A program made the position numbers and the translations under genes. Positions 34,946 through 44,386 of a stretch of 64,000 nt of DNA are shown piece by piece (position 1 is the first letter of the stretch; the number at the start of each line of letters is the position of its first letter). The notes beneath the pieces are model-generated. The model had not been told where the DNA came from, searched no databases, and saw only the letters and a program-made list of their open reading frames with translations. The DNA is from Gammaproteobacteria bacterium (lineage in GTDB: Bacteria; Pseudomonadota; Gammaproteobacteria; Steroidobacterales; JABDKV01), in contig JABDJB010000012.1 in the NCBI GenBank assembly GCA_013003425.1, positions 56,482 to 120,481 of the forward strand. The letters run 5' to 3'.

Positions 34946-35878
34946 TCAGTATGACTGCAGCCAGGTTCCGGATTCGGCACGCACCGGCGTGCCACGGGCG
35001 CCACGGAAAATCACCGGGATCGATTCAAGACTGAAGCCGACATTGCGGTCGACCGCAAAGTGCAGGTGTGGGCCGGTGCTGAAGCCCGTGTTGCCGGAAC
35101 TGGCAATAAACTCGCCACGCTCGACCTGGTCACCGGGACGCACCCGTACCGAGTCCAGCGCCAGGTGCGCATAAGTAGCCATGGTTCCGTCGTCGTGCAC
35201 AATGCGAACCATGTTTGCCTTCGGCGCGTTTGCAGCTTCAGCGCCGCCGCTGAAAGAACGAAAAGCGATAGCAACAACCGTACCCGCGCGTGCCGCATGC
35301 ACCGCGGTGCCCTCCGGCATGGCAAAGTCTATCGCGTAGCGGCTGTACGGTTCGGTATGGGTAATTGCGGTGGGGTAGGCCTGGCTGACCAGGAAGCGCT
35401 GCCCCACGGCGTACGGCACGCCATAAAGATACCCGGACTTGTGTTTGACGTCGGGCTCGCCAAGCATGTACTTGTACTCGTAGCGGAAAGCCAGCGGGTC
35501 GCCGAGTCGCGCAGCGACCACATCCAGCACAGGCGTCTTTTGTGCCGGCGGCAACACCACTCGTTGCGGGACGCCGCTGAGGCCGCCGCCGACATTGCGT
35601 GTATCGATCAGCTTGATCTCAAATTCCACCGGGCCGTGAAACTCGTTCTCGGCGAATATTGTTGCGCCACGTTTGTTCGTTTCGCGGCTTATTACGACCT
35701 GCGGGTCGAGATTGATGCGCTCTATGACGCTCACCTGTGCCTGGCGGCCGTCTGGCGGCGGTTTGTCACTGTAATGCCAGCGACCGTCATCGCCGCGGTA
35801 TCGATACACCGATTGCGCCGCGGCACTCGCCGTGAGCGCCAGCGCAAGAAGCAGCAATGTCAGGCGGAAAATCACCAT
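34946..35878 (-). CDS. M23 family metallopeptidase with N-terminal DUF4124-like segment
   Basis: An exported protein of 310 residues. After the signal peptide comes a DUF4124-type stretch (SVYRYRGDDGRWHYSDKPPP). The peptidase domain occupies about 170-300: HTEPYSRYAIDFAMPEGT holds His and Asp ligands, and YAHLALDSVRVRPGDQVERG, SSGNTGFSTGPHLHF completes the site. Such enzymes cut peptidoglycan cross-bridges or stems. The ATG at 35878 is preferred; a GTG three bases upstream is possible. It is convergent with the universal stress gene. Confidence 0.9.
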   Translation of the reverse strand: MVIFRLTLLLLALALTASAAAQSVYRYRGDDGRWHYSDKPPPDGRQAQVSVIERINLDPQVVISRETNKRGATIFAENEFHGPVEFEIKLIDTRNVGGGLSGVPQRVVLPPAQKTPVLDVVAARLGDPLAFRYEYKYMLGEPDVKHKSGYLYGVPYAVGQRFLVSQAYPTAITHTEPYSRYAIDFAMPEGTAVHAARAGTVVAIAFRSFSGGAEAANAPKANMVRIVHDDGTMATYAHLALDSVRVRPGDQVERGEFIASSGNTGFSTGPHLHFAVDRNVGFSLESIPVIFRGARGTPVRAESGTWLQSY

Positions 35879-36003
35879 CACAGCTATACGCCGTCAGCGC
35901 CGCTGATGCCAGTGTGCGAGTCGCAAAATGGCGTCGTCATGATCAAATCCGGGTGGACCGACATGGTGCCGGCTACTATCGTGCAAGCACGAGGAGATTA
36001 CCG

Positions 36004-36453
36004 ATGACAGATTTTCAGATCCTTGCGTTGCCACGCGAACTGTTTGAAGCAGAATTTGCCAGCGCCGCCGCTACCTGGCTTGACGTTGATGCCGATCCCG
36101 GTTATCCCTGTCGCGTGTCGCTACAGGACGCCCGGGTGGGTGAACGGGTGCTGGCGCTGAGCTACCTGCACCATGATGTCGATTCACCTTACCGTGCAAC
36201 CGGACCGATCTTTGTACGCGAGCAAGCGTTGACACGTGTAACCGACAAAAACGAAATACCGCGGATGCTGGAACACCGGCAGCTTTCGCTACGCGGCTAC
36301 GACGCGAATGCAATGATGATTGCCGCAACGGTAACCCACGGCTCAGAATTACGCTCAGCGATACAGGAGATGTTCGCAGATTCGGCCGTCGACTACCTGC
36401 ATGTCCACAATGCCGGTCCGGGCTGTTTTAATTGTGCTGTAAAAAGGGCCTGA
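36004..36453 (+). CDS. DUF1203 family protein
   Basis: A 149-residue cytoplasmic protein. Family blocks are plain: DPGYPCRVSLQDARVGERVLALSYLHHDVDSPYRA appears over residues 28-63, and the C-terminal YLHVHNAGPGCFNC carries conserved His and Cys. The function of DUF1203 is unknown. The ATG at 36004 has GAGGAG nearby. It stands alone; the downstream region holds only a degraded frame on the other strand. Confidence 0.88.
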   Translation: MTDFQILALPRELFEAEFASAAATWLDVDADPGYPCRVSLQDARVGERVLALSYLHHDVDSPYRATGPIFVREQALTRVTDKNEIPRMLEHRQLSLRGYDANAMMIAATVTHGSELRSAIQEMFADSAVDYLHVHNAGPGCFNCAVKRA

Positions 36454-36660
36454 CCGGCGCCTCAGTCAGCCGCACGGCGTGTCCGGTCATACCAGCCGAC
36501 AGGCCGAGGCTGACAAGACCAGCAACGTTCCACCAGATACCTTCGCCGTCCGTCAGGTGCGTCTACATCGCACCGAAGATGATCACGATCTGACCACCTG
36601 CCGCTTTCGGCGCCAGCCGTGGGATCAACAAATAATTGTGAGCACCCGGGTACCGATCTT
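36428..36660 (-). pseudogene. possible degraded small membrane-protein gene
   Basis: A minus-strand frame reads IPRLAPKAAGGQIVIIFGAM, then an in-frame TAG near 36566, then THLTDGEGIWWNVAGLVSLG and LSAGMTGHAVRLTEA before stopping at 36428. The reading has two hydrophobic segments and protein-like composition on both sides of the stop. It overlaps the 3' end of the DUF1203 gene and follows ubiB. No family is recognised and no start is seen, so this could also be chance. Confidence 0.3.
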
Positions 36661-36687
36661 TGCAAGCTGGTGCAGGATGATTTCCGG

Positions 36688-38343
36688 TCAGGGTCGGGTC
36701 ATAAAAGCATAGAGCCACAGTGCCGGGCCGGTCAGCAGCGTCAGCCAGCCGAACCAGGCCGGACCGACGGCCAGTCCAAGCAGCAGCGCGCCGCCGCCGA
36801 CCAAAGAACCGCCGGCGATATGCAGATTGCGTTGCCGGCCTGCTTCACCGATTTCACGGCGGATGTCATCCAGTCCTGGTGTCTCCACCTGCACCTTCAG
36901 CCGTCCTTCCGCTGCCTGTTGCAGGGTATTTACCGCCCATACCGGTACCTGCTGCAGCGATTCGCCGAGTTCCGGCCAGTGTTCCCGCAGCCGGTTGAAA
37001 ACTTCCCGGCCACTGGCCTGGCCGGCCATCCAGTTTTCCAGGAACGGCTTCGCGGTCTCCCACAGATCGAGTTCGGGATACAGCTGGCGGCCGAGGCCTT
37101 CGATATTCAGCAGCGTCTTTTGCAGCAGCACCAGCTGTGGCTGCACCGGCATGTCGAAGCGTCGTGCTACCTGGAACAGCCGCACCAGGAAGTGACCGAA
37201 AGAAATCTCCGCCAGCGGCTTGTTGAATATAGGTTCGCTGACGGTGCGAATGGCCGCTTCAAACTCGTCAACGCGTGTCGTTTCCGGCACCCAGCCCGAC
37301 TCGATGTGCAGGGCGGCGACACGGTGGTAGTCACGCTTGAAAAACGCCAGCAGGTTGCCGGCAAGGTAGTGCTGGTCGCGCGGCGTCAGCGTTCCGACAA
37401 TTCCGAAATCAACAGAGATGTAGCGTGGATCGGCGGGATTGGAAACGTCGACAAAAATATTGCCGGGGTGCATATCGGCATGGAAAAAGTTATGTACGAA
37501 CACCTGGGTGAAAAAAATCTCGACGCCACGTTCTGCCAGCAGTGAAAAGTCGACGTTGTTGGCACGCAGCTGCTCGATATCACTGACCGGAACACCGCTG
37601 ATCCGCTCCATCACCATTACATCTTTGCGGCAATAGTCCCAGTGGACCTCCGGTACGTACAGCACCTTGCCATCCGGAAAGTTGCGTCTTAGCTGCGCCG
37701 CATTTGCAGCTTCACGCAGCAGGTCCAGCTCGTCGTTTATTGTCTTGTCGTACTCATCGACAACCTCGGCCGGGCGTAAACGGCGGCTGGCGCTCCAGTA
37801 TTTCTCCGCCAGGCGAGCAATGACATGCAGTACTTCCAGGTCCCGCTCGATGGTCTTGTGCACCTGCGGCCGCAGCACCTTCACTACGACATCGCGACCG
37901 TCGTGCAAGGTTGCCGAGTGCACCTGCGCTATCGACGCCGACGCCAGCGGTTGCTCGTCGAAATGAGAAAACACCTTGCTGGTGGAGTCGCCATAGGCGG
38001 CTTCGACGATGCGGCGTGCTTCGCTGCCGTCAAAGGGCGGCACCCGGTCCTGCAGCCGGGCCAGTTCATGTGCGATATCGGACGGCAGAATGTCCGGCCG
38101 CGTTGACAAAGCCTGGCCAAATTTGACGAAGATGGGACCCAGGTCTTCCAGCGCCATCCGGATGCGCTCACCGAGCGGTCGCGAAGTTCTCTTTGCCCAG
38201 CTCCATGTGCTGGGTGACAGGTAACCGAGGTAACGCAACGGGCCGAGCATGTGGGTGGCCAGCGCAATTTCCTCGAGATCGTGCTTGACCAGCACGCGGT
38301 AGATGCCGAGAAGCCGCAGCAGGTGTCGTGGCCGTACGATCAC
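36688..38343 (-). CDS. ubiB: ubiquinone biosynthesis regulatory protein kinase-like UbiB
   Basis: A 551-residue atypical kinase/ATPase of the ABC1/ADCK family required for aerobic ubiquinone synthesis. The KxGQ region is FVKFGQALSTRPDILP (residues 72-87), the Ala-rich loop is SASIAQVH, the catalytic part FHADMHPGN, and the DFG-like VDFGIVG follows. Two hydrophobic helices end the protein (GGGALLLGLAVGPAWF, LLTGPALWLYAF), anchoring it to the inner membrane. GTG start overlaps ubiJ by 4 bases. The gene order ubiE-ubiJ-ubiB is conserved in gammaproteobacteria. Confidence 0.96.
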   Translation of the reverse strand: MIVRPRHLLRLLGIYRVLVKHDLEEIALATHMLGPLRYLGYLSPSTWSWAKRTSRPLGERIRMALEDLGPIFVKFGQALSTRPDILPSDIAHELARLQDRVPPFDGSEARRIVEAAYGDSTSKVFSHFDEQPLASASIAQVHSATLHDGRDVVVKVLRPQVHKTIERDLEVLHVIARLAEKYWSASRRLRPAEVVDEYDKTINDELDLLREAANAAQLRRNFPDGKVLYVPEVHWDYCRKDVMVMERISGVPVSDIEQLRANNVDFSLLAERGVEIFFTQVFVHNFFHADMHPGNIFVDVSNPADPRYISVDFGIVGTLTPRDQHYLAGNLLAFFKRDYHRVAALHIESGWVPETTRVDEFEAAIRTVSEPIFNKPLAEISFGHFLVRLFQVARRFDMPVQPQLVLLQKTLLNIEGLGRQLYPELDLWETAKPFLENWMAGQASGREVFNRLREHWPELGESLQQVPVWAVNTLQQAAEGRLKVQVETPGLDDIRREIGEAGRQRNLHIAGGSLVGGGALLLGLAVGPAWFGWLTLLTGPALWLYAFMTRP

Positions 38344-38936
38344 GGCGTGCGCCTGGTCAGCTCGTCAATCCGCCTTGCCAGTTTGTCGACTTTCTCGGCT
38401 ACCGCCGCGACCTGCTGGCTGAAGTCATCGAGCTCGCCCGGCGCCGGCACTTCCCGACGCTCCTCCTGGATAAACTCCGCCGTGTTGCGGCCCATTGAAT
38501 CGGTCGCCCGCTCGCCAAATGCCATGATGTTACGCACGAAGCTGCCAACCTGGTGCGCTGCGACGTCGCCAATGATTGTCGACAGTTCTTCTTCCCAGTC
38601 AGGTCGTGCGTGTTGCAGCAGCTGCTGGAAATGTTGCGCGATCACCGGGTCGCCGGTCATTGCCATGCGACCGCTGCCGGCACCGCCGCGCGTCATTTCA
38701 ACCAGCCCGAGCGGCGTGGTCTCCAGAAATACGTCGGGATCGGCAGCGTAATTGCGATGCAATTCGAACTCGCCTTCACGGATAGTCAGGAACAGGGTCA
38801 GTGCGGTGTTGCGCAGACTCAACGCCAGCGTGCGTCCCTCAAGCGATCGCGCTGCTTCACGCGCCGGTGTCGAGCGATGCAGCTGCCGGTTTAGCAGTAC
38901 ACGCAGCGGCTCGAGCAGCGGGTCGTTACCGCTCAC
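38340..38936 (-). CDS. ubiJ: ubiquinone biosynthesis accessory protein UbiJ (SCP2 domain)
   Basis: A 198-residue protein with an SCP2-like lipid-binding domain at about 20-120 ([24 protein letters not shown] is within it) and a C-terminal coiled coil ([25 protein letters not shown]). UbiJ binds ubiquinone intermediates and organises the soluble Ubi complex with UbiK. UbiK is also in this window at 61266. The gene is translationally coupled to ubiE and ubiB by 4-base overlaps. Confidence 0.92.
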   Translation of the reverse strand: MSGNDPLLEPLRVLLNRQLHRSTPAREAARSLEGRTLALSLRNTALTLFLTIREGEFELHRNYAADPDVFLETTPLGLVEMTRGGAGSGRMAMTGDPVIAQHFQQLLQHARPDWEEELSTIIGDVAAHQVGSFVRNIMAFGERATDSMGRNTAEFIQEERREVPAPGELDDFSQQVAAVAEKVDKLARRIDELTRRTP

Positions 38937-39676
38937 AGGCGATAACCGCTGTGCACGGCGACGATACCGCCGGTGAGATTGTGATAGCTGCAGCGCTCGA
39001 AGCCGGCTTGTTCCAGCATGGCCAGCAAAGACTCCTGGTCAGGGTGCATACGTATCGATTCGGCGAGGTACCGGTAGCTTTCGGCGTCCCCGGCAACCAA
39101 CCGGCCCATGGCCGGCAGCACACGGAATGAATAAGCATCATAGACTGATTTCAAAACCGGAACCGCAGGATGTGAAAACTCGAGGATCATCACGCGGCCG
39201 CCGATACCCAGGACGCGGTACATTTCTTCCAGCGCGCGTTGCTTGTCGGTGACATTGCGCAGCCCGAACGCAATGGTGATGCAGTGAAACTCACCGTCGC
39301 GAAACGGCAGGTGCTCGGCATTGACCTGCAGGTAGCTGACGTTTCCCGCTACGCCGCTGTCAAGCAGGCGCTTGCGCCCTTCGATGAGCATCGAGTTGTT
39401 GATATCGGCGATAACCACACGACCGCTGTCACCGACACGCGGCATCATCAGCCGCGCGATGTCGCCAGTACCGCCGGCCAGGTCGAGCACGGACTGCCCG
39501 GCGCGCACGCCCGACTGCTCCACAAAGAAGCGTTTCCAAAGCCGGTGGATACCCAAGGACATCACGTCGTTCATCACGTCATAGCGGCTGGCGACCGAAT
39601 CGAACACGCCGCCGACCCGCCGGGTCTTCTCATCCGGATTGACTTTCTCGAAACCGAAATCGACTTTATCGTTCAT
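38933..39676 (-). CDS. ubiE: ubiquinone/menaquinone C-methyltransferase
   Basis: A 247-residue SAM methyltransferase that C-methylates the quinone ring. [26 protein letters not shown] is the family signature near residue 25, [11 protein letters not shown] is motif I, and [24 protein letters not shown] follows. The start at ATG 39676 (MNDKVDFGF) matches known UbiE; the longer frame upstream runs into the DUF971 gene. It overlaps both neighbours by 4 bases. Confidence 0.96.
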   Translation of the reverse strand: MNDKVDFGFEKVNPDEKTRRVGGVFDSVASRYDVMNDVMSLGIHRLWKRFFVEQSGVRAGQSVLDLAGGTGDIARLMMPRVGDSGRVVIADINNSMLIEGRKRLLDSGVAGNVSYLQVNAEHLPFRDGEFHCITIAFGLRNVTDKQRALEEMYRVLGIGGRVMILEFSHPAVPVLKSVYDAYSFRVLPAMGRLVAGDAESYRYLAESIRMHPDQESLLAMLEQAGFERCSYHNLTGGIVAVHSGYRL

Positions 39677-40038
39677 TCGGTTTTGTTGGCCCGCTGTACG
39701 CCAGCCTGCTGCAGCCGGTCCAGGTAGTCCTGCCACTTGTGATTCTGCTTTGCACCAAGGTCGTACAGCACATCCCACGAGTACAACCCGGTGTTGTGGC
39801 CATCGTCGAACACCAGGCGCACCGCGTAATTACCAACCGGCTCGACCTCGTCGATTTGTACATCTTCCTTGCCAACCTGCAGCACTTCCTGTCCCGGTCC
39901 GTGCCCTTTTACTTCAGCCGAGGGCGAATATACCCGCAGGTATTCGAAGGGCAGCTGGTAACGCTCGCCATTGACGAAGGAAACTTCCAGTATTCGTGCC
40001 TTGCGGCGCAGCCTGATTTCACTTGGTCGGTGGCGCAT
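39673..40038 (-). CDS. DUF971 (GBBH-like N-terminal domain) protein
   Basis: A 121-residue single-domain protein. The blocks [59 protein letters not shown] define the gamma-butyrobetaine-hydroxylase-like N-terminal domain. Stand-alone members sit between hslU and ubiE in many gammaproteobacteria, exactly as here; their function is unclear, with iron-sulfur roles suggested for relatives. It overlaps hslU by 1 base and ubiE by 4 bases. Confidence 0.9.
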   Translation of the reverse strand: MRHRPSEIRLRRKARILEVSFVNGERYQLPFEYLRVYSPSAEVKGHGPGQEVLQVGKEDVQIDEVEPVGNYAVRLVFDDGHNTGLYSWDVLYDLGAKQNHKWQDYLDRLQQAGVQRANKTE

Positions 40039-41372
40039 TACAGTATGTAGCGGGTCAGGTCTTCGTTTTGCACCAGCTGGCCCAGGTGCTCATTCACATA
40101 GTCACTGTCAATTGTGACCTGGTGGCCATCGCGATCGGCAGCTTCGAACGAGATGCTCTCCAGCAGTCGCTCCAGCACGGTGTGCAGGCGCCGGGCGCCG
40201 ATGTTTTCGGTACGTTCATTAACATGAAACGCGACCTCGGCAATACGGCGCACACCACTGTCGGCAAACTCGAGCGTGAAACCCTCGGTTTGCAGCAGCG
40301 AGGTGTATTGCTCGGTAAGCGAGGCGTCCGGTTCGGTCAGGATGCGCACGAAATCTTCAGTGGTCAGCGCATCAAGTTCGACACGGATGGGAAAACGACC
40401 CTGCAGCTCCGGTATCAGGTCCGAGGGCTTGGTCAGGTGAAAAGCACCGGAAGCGATAAACAAAATGTGATCCGTGTGCACCATGCCGTACTTGGTTTGC
40501 ACGGCGCAGCCTTCGACCAGCGGCAGCAGGTCACGCTGCACGCCCTCGCGCGATACGTCTGCGCTACCGCCGGCATCGCCACGCCGGGTGACCTTGTCGA
40601 GTTCGTCCAGAAATACAATGCCGTGCTGTTCTACCGCTTCGATTGCGCGCAACTTGATGTCTTCGTCATTGACCATCTTGCCGGCTTCTTCATCGACCAG
40701 CAGTTTGAGCGCGTCCCTGACACGCAGCTTGCGCGAATGACTGCGCCCGCCACCGATATTCTGGAACATGTTCTGCAGCTGGCTGGTCATTTCTTCCATG
40801 CCAGGCGGCGCCATGATCTCCACGCCGACCGGAACAGCCTGAACCTGGATCTCGATTTCGCGGTCATCGAGCTTGCCCTCGCGCAGCATCTTGCGAAACT
40901 TCTGGCGAGTCTCGCCGCTGTCGGCCGGCGCATCATTGGTAAGACCCGCGGCTTTGGGCTGCGGCAACAGTGCGTCGAGCACGCGATCCTCGGCCGAGTC
41001 TTCGGCGCGATGGCGCACCTTGTCCATTTCGAGCTCGCGTGACATTTTCACCGAGATGTCAGCCAGGTCGCGAACGATCGAGTCCACCTCACGTCCGACG
41101 TAGCCCACTTCGGTAAACTTGGTTGCCTCCACCTTGATGAACGGTGCTTTCGCGAGCCGCGCCAGGCGGCGCGAAATTTCCGTTTTACCAACGCCGGTCG
41201 GGCCAATCATCAGTATGTTTTTTGGCGTGATCTCGCTGCGCAGCGGTTCGCTGATCTGCACGCGGCGCCAGCGATTGCGCAGCGCGATGGCAACCGCACG
41301 CTTGGCGTCATCCTGGCCGATGATGTGCTTGTCCAGCTCCTGGACAATTTCCCTGGGTGTCATTTCGGTCAT
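40038..41372 (-). CDS. hslU: ATP-dependent protease ATPase subunit HslU
   Basis: A 444-residue AAA+ unfoldase that feeds proteins into HslV. Walker A is GPTGVGKTE at about residue 57, Walker B is [11 protein letters not shown], and the I-domain lies between. The C-terminal tail ends in DLTRYIL, the type of tail that docks into HslV. It is 3 bases downstream of hslV and starts [20 protein letters not shown]. Confidence 0.98.
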   Translation of the reverse strand: MTEMTPREIVQELDKHIIGQDDAKRAVAIALRNRWRRVQISEPLRSEITPKNILMIGPTGVGKTEISRRLARLAKAPFIKVEATKFTEVGYVGREVDSIVRDLADISVKMSRELEMDKVRHRAEDSAEDRVLDALLPQPKAAGLTNDAPADSGETRQKFRKMLREGKLDDREIEIQVQAVPVGVEIMAPPGMEEMTSQLQNMFQNIGGGRSHSRKLRVRDALKLLVDEEAGKMVNDEDIKLRAIEAVEQHGIVFLDELDKVTRRGDAGGSADVSREGVQRDLLPLVEGCAVQTKYGMVHTDHILFIASGAFHLTKPSDLIPELQGRFPIRVELDALTTEDFVRILTEPDASLTEQYTSLLQTEGFTLEFADSGVRRIAEVAFHVNERTENIGARRLHTVLERLLESISFEAADRDGHQVTIDSDYVNEHLGQLVQNEDLTRYIL

Positions 41373-41375
41373 TGC

Positions 41376-41915
41376 TTAATTCTTGCTCAGCGTTTCGATT
41401 ACGAGGCTATGGTTGGTATAGACACAGATATCTGCCGCGATACCCAGCGCCCGTTCCACTATGGATCTGGCATCAAGTTCGGTGTTTTCAAGCAGGGCGC
41501 GGGCTGCCGCGCGGGCGTAGGCGCCGCCGGAGCCCACCGCCATCAGGTCGTCTTCCGGCTCGATGACATCGCCGTTGCCAGAAATAATAAAGGAGTGCTC
41601 GGTATCGGCCACACACAATAAAGCCTCGAGCCGCCGCAGCATGCGGTCGGTACGCCAGTCCTTGGCCAGCTCGATCGCCGCCCGGGTCAGGTTACCGTAC
41701 TGCTCCAGCTTTCCCTCAAAGCGCTCAAACAGCGTGAATGCATCGGCCGTACCACCGGCAAAACCAGCCAGTACCTTGTCGTTATACAGCCGGCGCACCT
41801 TGCGCGCGTTGCCCTTCACTACGGTCTCGCCCATCGTGACCTGGCCATCGCCACCCACCGCGACCACGCCATCGCGGCGCACCGAAATTATTGTTGTACC
41901 TTCGAACTGCTTCAT
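41376..41915 (-). CDS. hslV: ATP-dependent protease proteolytic subunit HslV
   Basis: A 179-residue Ntn protease. The start ATG 41915 gives [14 protein letters not shown], so Thr7 becomes the N-terminal nucleophile after propeptide removal. Asp17 and Lys33 (mature numbering) lie in [10 protein letters not shown] and [23 protein letters not shown] is the conserved Gly-rich turn. A longer frame upstream is not used. It provides an in-window reference for the distant Ser-type paralogue at 4492-5064. Confidence 0.98.
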   Translation of the reverse strand: MKQFEGTTIISVRRDGVVAVGGDGQVTMGETVVKGNARKVRRLYNDKVLAGFAGGTADAFTLFERFEGKLEQYGNLTRAAIELAKDWRTDRMLRRLEALLCVADTEHSFIISGNGDVIEPEDDLMAVGSGGAYARAAARALLENTELDARSIVERALGIAADICVYTNHSLVIETLSKN

Positions 41916-41947
41916 CGGGCCCAAACCCTGTGTAAACCGGGCCGACC

Positions 41948-41975
41948 ATTCTACGCCACAGCGGCATGCTGTCAC
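41948..41975 (-). promoter_or_regulatory. sigma-70-type promoter of hslVU
   Basis: On the minus strand GTGACA (41970-41975) and TAGAAT (41948-41953) are separated by 16 bases; each matches the consensus at five of six positions. The -10 box lies 33 bases upstream of the hslV start codon. I do not see a sigma-32 type promoter. Confidence 0.6.
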
Positions 41976-42099
41976 GCCGTGTTTGGCCGGCAACCCCGTG
42001 GATTTCGCCGCTATCCGGCCGGGACTACCGGCCATTTCGGCGAAGGGGGGCCGATCAGGCCGGCTGCAAGTTGGGTATCTCTGGCATCGAACGCCAGTC

Positions 42100-42513
42100 T
42101 TAGTTGTTGATTGGTCTGCCCAGGGCGGGGCTGCCCCGCCCTTTTTCGCTGCGCCGAAGCAGACCGATACTGGCAAGCGCTGACGTCAGCAACCAGACTG
42201 TTGCGGGGAGCGGGATTACGGTGCCGCTGAGCACGAAGGCGCGGTTGTCCTGGATGACGCTGATCTGTCCCGTGCCAAGGTTTTGGGTCAACGATGAATT
42301 TCCACCGCCATTCTCCTGCCCCGGCATCCACTCGAACCAGGGATTACCGGTAGGCGAGTACGCCAGCATGGACAGCCAATAACCGAGGCGGTCTACCGGG
42401 CAGCCACGCTGGGCATTCCGGCACGCAGGCTGTCGGCTTAAGTTACGGGCTAATCTTTTTGTGACGCTGCTTTCGCGTTGAATCCAGTCAACATTTTTCC
42501 GGCCAGCCGGCAA
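42100..42513 (-). pseudogene. 3' remnant of a PEP-CTERM (VPLPA-type) exported protein gene
   Basis: The minus-strand frame ends in a sorting signal: [21 protein letters not shown] followed by RRSEK, that is the VPLPA motif, a hydrophobic helix and a basic end. Upstream, LSMLAYSPTGNPWFEWMPGQ and SLTQNLGTGQISVI read like the tail of a secreted domain. The first 50 residues look unrelated, no signal peptide is present, and the tail runs 12 residues past the usual end. This looks like a truncated gene. PEP-CTERM proteins are processed by exosortase; no exosortase gene is in the window. Confidence 0.5.
42123..42146 (+). terminator. intrinsic terminator-like hairpin
   Basis: GGGCGGGG, loop CTG, CCCCGCCC, then TTTTT on the plus strand. 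It lies immediately after the basic end of the PEP-CTERM signal on the other strand, where such genes normally stop, and overlaps the last codons of that frame. No plus-strand gene precedes it. Confidence 0.5.
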
Positions 42514-42567
42514 GACGTCGCAACCAGCTAAACCTTCGGCCTAGGCTTTTATCTGGCCGCCTGACTA

Positions 42568-43131
42568 ATGGCTGGCGGCGTGGCCGTGAACCATCCTCTG
42601 ACCATGAACGGGAAGACTTTCACGGCACCAACCAGAAGCACCGGCCGACGATCAAACGTTGTCAAGCTTGATGCGGTTATTGCCGGCAGCAAAAGCGCGA
42701 ATTGCGCTGTTAATGATGAGAACGGCGGGAAAGGTGGCCTGACAGCGACAGTTCAGGTTCTCCTCGCAGAACTCAAGCGGCGACGGGTATTTCGCGCGGC
42801 AGGCTCGTACGTGGTTGCAGCCTGGCTGAGCGCCCAGGTGATCGACCTGCTGAGTGATGGCTTTGGTGCGCCCGAATGGCTCCTGCAGTCATTCCTTGTT
42901 GTCGCAATCCTGGGATTCCCCACCTATCTCATGCTGGCGTGGGTTTACGACCTGACGGTCAGCGGGTCTGCCGTGAGCGGCGCCCCGCATAGGGTGCGTA
43001 CGCGACGTGCCCGGCTCGATATCGCGGTCATTGTGACACTGGCATTCGTTACCGGTTTCCTGCTGCTGATGCAGTGGCAATTCAGCGCGCCGGCCATTGT
43101 GACTCCGCAGCAGCTGATGCCCCTGTCATGA
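42568..43131 (+). CDS. orphan N-terminal membrane module of the TPR/cyclase regulator type
   Basis: A 187-residue frame. The last 120 residues match the N-terminal membrane module of the TPR protein at 8817-10787: LLAELKRRRVFRAAGSYVVAAWLSAQV, FGAPEWLLQSFLVVAILGFPTYLMLAWVYDL, then a linker and another helix (IVTLAFVTGFLLLM). In larger relatives a sensor and TPR domain follows; here a stop follows the third helix. The first 65 residues are not protein-like, so the true start is probably near 42740 and unclear. It is either a small membrane protein in its own right or a truncated gene. Confidence 0.55.
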   Translation: MAGGVAVNHPLTMNGKTFTAPTRSTGRRSNVVKLDAVIAGSKSANCAVNDENGGKGGLTATVQVLLAELKRRRVFRAAGSYVVAAWLSAQVIDLLSDGFGAPEWLLQSFLVVAILGFPTYLMLAWVYDLTVSGSAVSGAPHRVRTRRARLDIAVIVTLAFVTGFLLLMQWQFSAPAIVTPQQLMPLS

Positions 43132-43164
43132 GGTTAGTCCAGCAACAGCCAGGGAGAAGTCAGA

Positions 43165-44328
43165 ATGAATACGAAATACAGCTTCAGCACACCAGCACTG
43201 ATCGGAATGCTCATCTGCCTGCCAGTAGCGGATGCCGGGACATACCATGTTGTAGTCAGCTCGGACGGGATCCCCGCGTTCGATGACTGCATTACCCTGG
43301 CCAAAGGCGGGCGTCTTTATCTGGAGCGTGATCCTGTGGAGCTGTCATGGATGAGCGGATCTGAAGAACTCATGGCAACCACGGTGGGCAGTGATCGTAC
43401 CGATACGACAGTTCGGCTTGCGCTTCACCTGGCGTTGCAGGATGACGGCGTAATATCCGGCAACGCAGTCAACGGTTACGGTCTGCGTTTCTATTTCAGC
43501 GGCACCGCCAGCGATAAATGCAGTGTCGACGATGCAGCTGAGGTAGCTGGTGGCAGCGCGTATGGATCGCGACCGGTCCGGGCCGCTGTAAGACTGGACA
43601 CCGCGAAGCCTGGCGCAGCCGGAATCAACGTATTCCTGCCAGGCGACTGCTTTGGATTTGATTGTGGCCCGCCGCCGCAACCAAAAATTGCGGCAGGCAA
43701 TACGGTAACAGGCGACAGCGGTGCGGAAGTCTATCTGCCGGGCGACTGCTTTGGATTTGATTGTGGCCCGCCGCCGCAACCAAAAATTGCGGCAGGCAAT
43801 ACGGTAACAGGCGACAGCGGTGCCGAAGTCTATCTGCCGGGCGACTGTTTTGGTTTTGACTGTGGGCTGCCACCGCAGCCGCGCATCGCCGACTGGTACC
43901 AGGTCAGTCAGATATCAGACCTGACAATGATCCCCTCGTTTTGTGACTATAACCCGTGCGGCGTGCTCCCTGAGCCGCGTAAGGGCGACCGGCCACGGAT
44001 CGCCGGTCAGGCGTATCGGGTGATCCTGCAGTCTGAACAAGTCGGCACGGATATGCTGGAAGACTGCTGGCAATTCAATGAAGACAACACCCTCACAAGC
44101 TCCTCCGGCCTCGCGTTCGTGTGGGCCAACGAGAGCATAGCTGCGGGCACAACAATCGCCACCGATCCCACCGCCTTCCAGGCTGTTGGCCGCAGCGGAT
44201 CGCGCCACGGAATGGCGCTTGGTGGCCGTTTATCCGGTCCCGGGCAACTGGAGATCAAAGTGATCCAGTCCGTCCGCGGATGGACCGGGCTGTACCAGGG
44301 ATATGGATTCCCGGTGCGTGGCTGCTGA
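43165..44328 (+). CDS. secreted Cys-rich repeat protein, unknown function
   Basis: A 387-residue exported protein; the signal peptide ends near LPVADA. The N-terminal 155 residues form a beta-rich domain. The centre holds three tandem 33-residue units with the motif LPGDCFGFDCGPPPQP, and a fourth degenerate copy (SFCDYNPCGVLPEP) follows, all of the form C-x4-C-G-x2-P-x-P. The C-terminal 110 residues form another domain with conserved-looking Cys (EDCWQFN, ending RGC). Disulfide pairing within each unit is likely. I recognise no family. It follows the orphan membrane module by 33 bases and is closed by a strong terminator. Confidence 0.75.
   Translation: MNTKYSFSTPALIGMLICLPVADAGTYHVVVSSDGIPAFDDCITLAKGGRLYLERDPVELSWMSGSEELMATTVGSDRTDTTVRLALHLALQDDGVISGNAVNGYGLRFYFSGTASDKCSVDDAAEVAGGSAYGSRPVRAAVRLDTAKPGAAGINVFLPGDCFGFDCGPPPQPKIAAGNTVTGDSGAEVYLPGDCFGFDCGPPPQPKIAAGNTVTGDSGAEVYLPGDCFGFDCGLPPQPRIADWYQVSQISDLTMIPSFCDYNPCGVLPEPRKGDRPRIAGQAYRVILQSEQVGTDMLEDCWQFNEDNTLTSSSGLAFVWANESIAAGTTIATDPTAFQAVGRSGSRHGMALGGRLSGPGQLEIKVIQSVRGWTGLYQGYGFPVRGC
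43642..43908 (+). repeat. 99-base tandem repeats in the Cys-rich gene
   Basis: Units start at 43642, 43741 and 43840, an exact 99-base (33-codon) period. Units 1 and 2 differ by a single base near their ends, while unit 3 has drifted and is only partly kept. The first duplication is therefore recent. Confidence 0.92.
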
Positions 44329-44354
44329 CATACCGTACGCAGGGATGCGATGCT

Positions 44355-44385
44355 GGCCGTGGCAACTTTGCCACGGCCGCTTTTT
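44355..44385 (+). terminator. intrinsic terminator after the Cys-rich gene
   Basis: GGCCGTGGCA, loop ACTT, TGCCACGGCC, then GC and five T. The ten-base perfect stem lies between the convergent Cys-rich gene and xerC and may serve mainly the plus strand. Confidence 0.85.
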
Positions 44386-44386
44386 G

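Noticed and set aside
43642..43908. CRISPR-like direct repeats
   Set aside because: They are contiguous in-frame 99-base units within a secreted-protein gene, without spacers.
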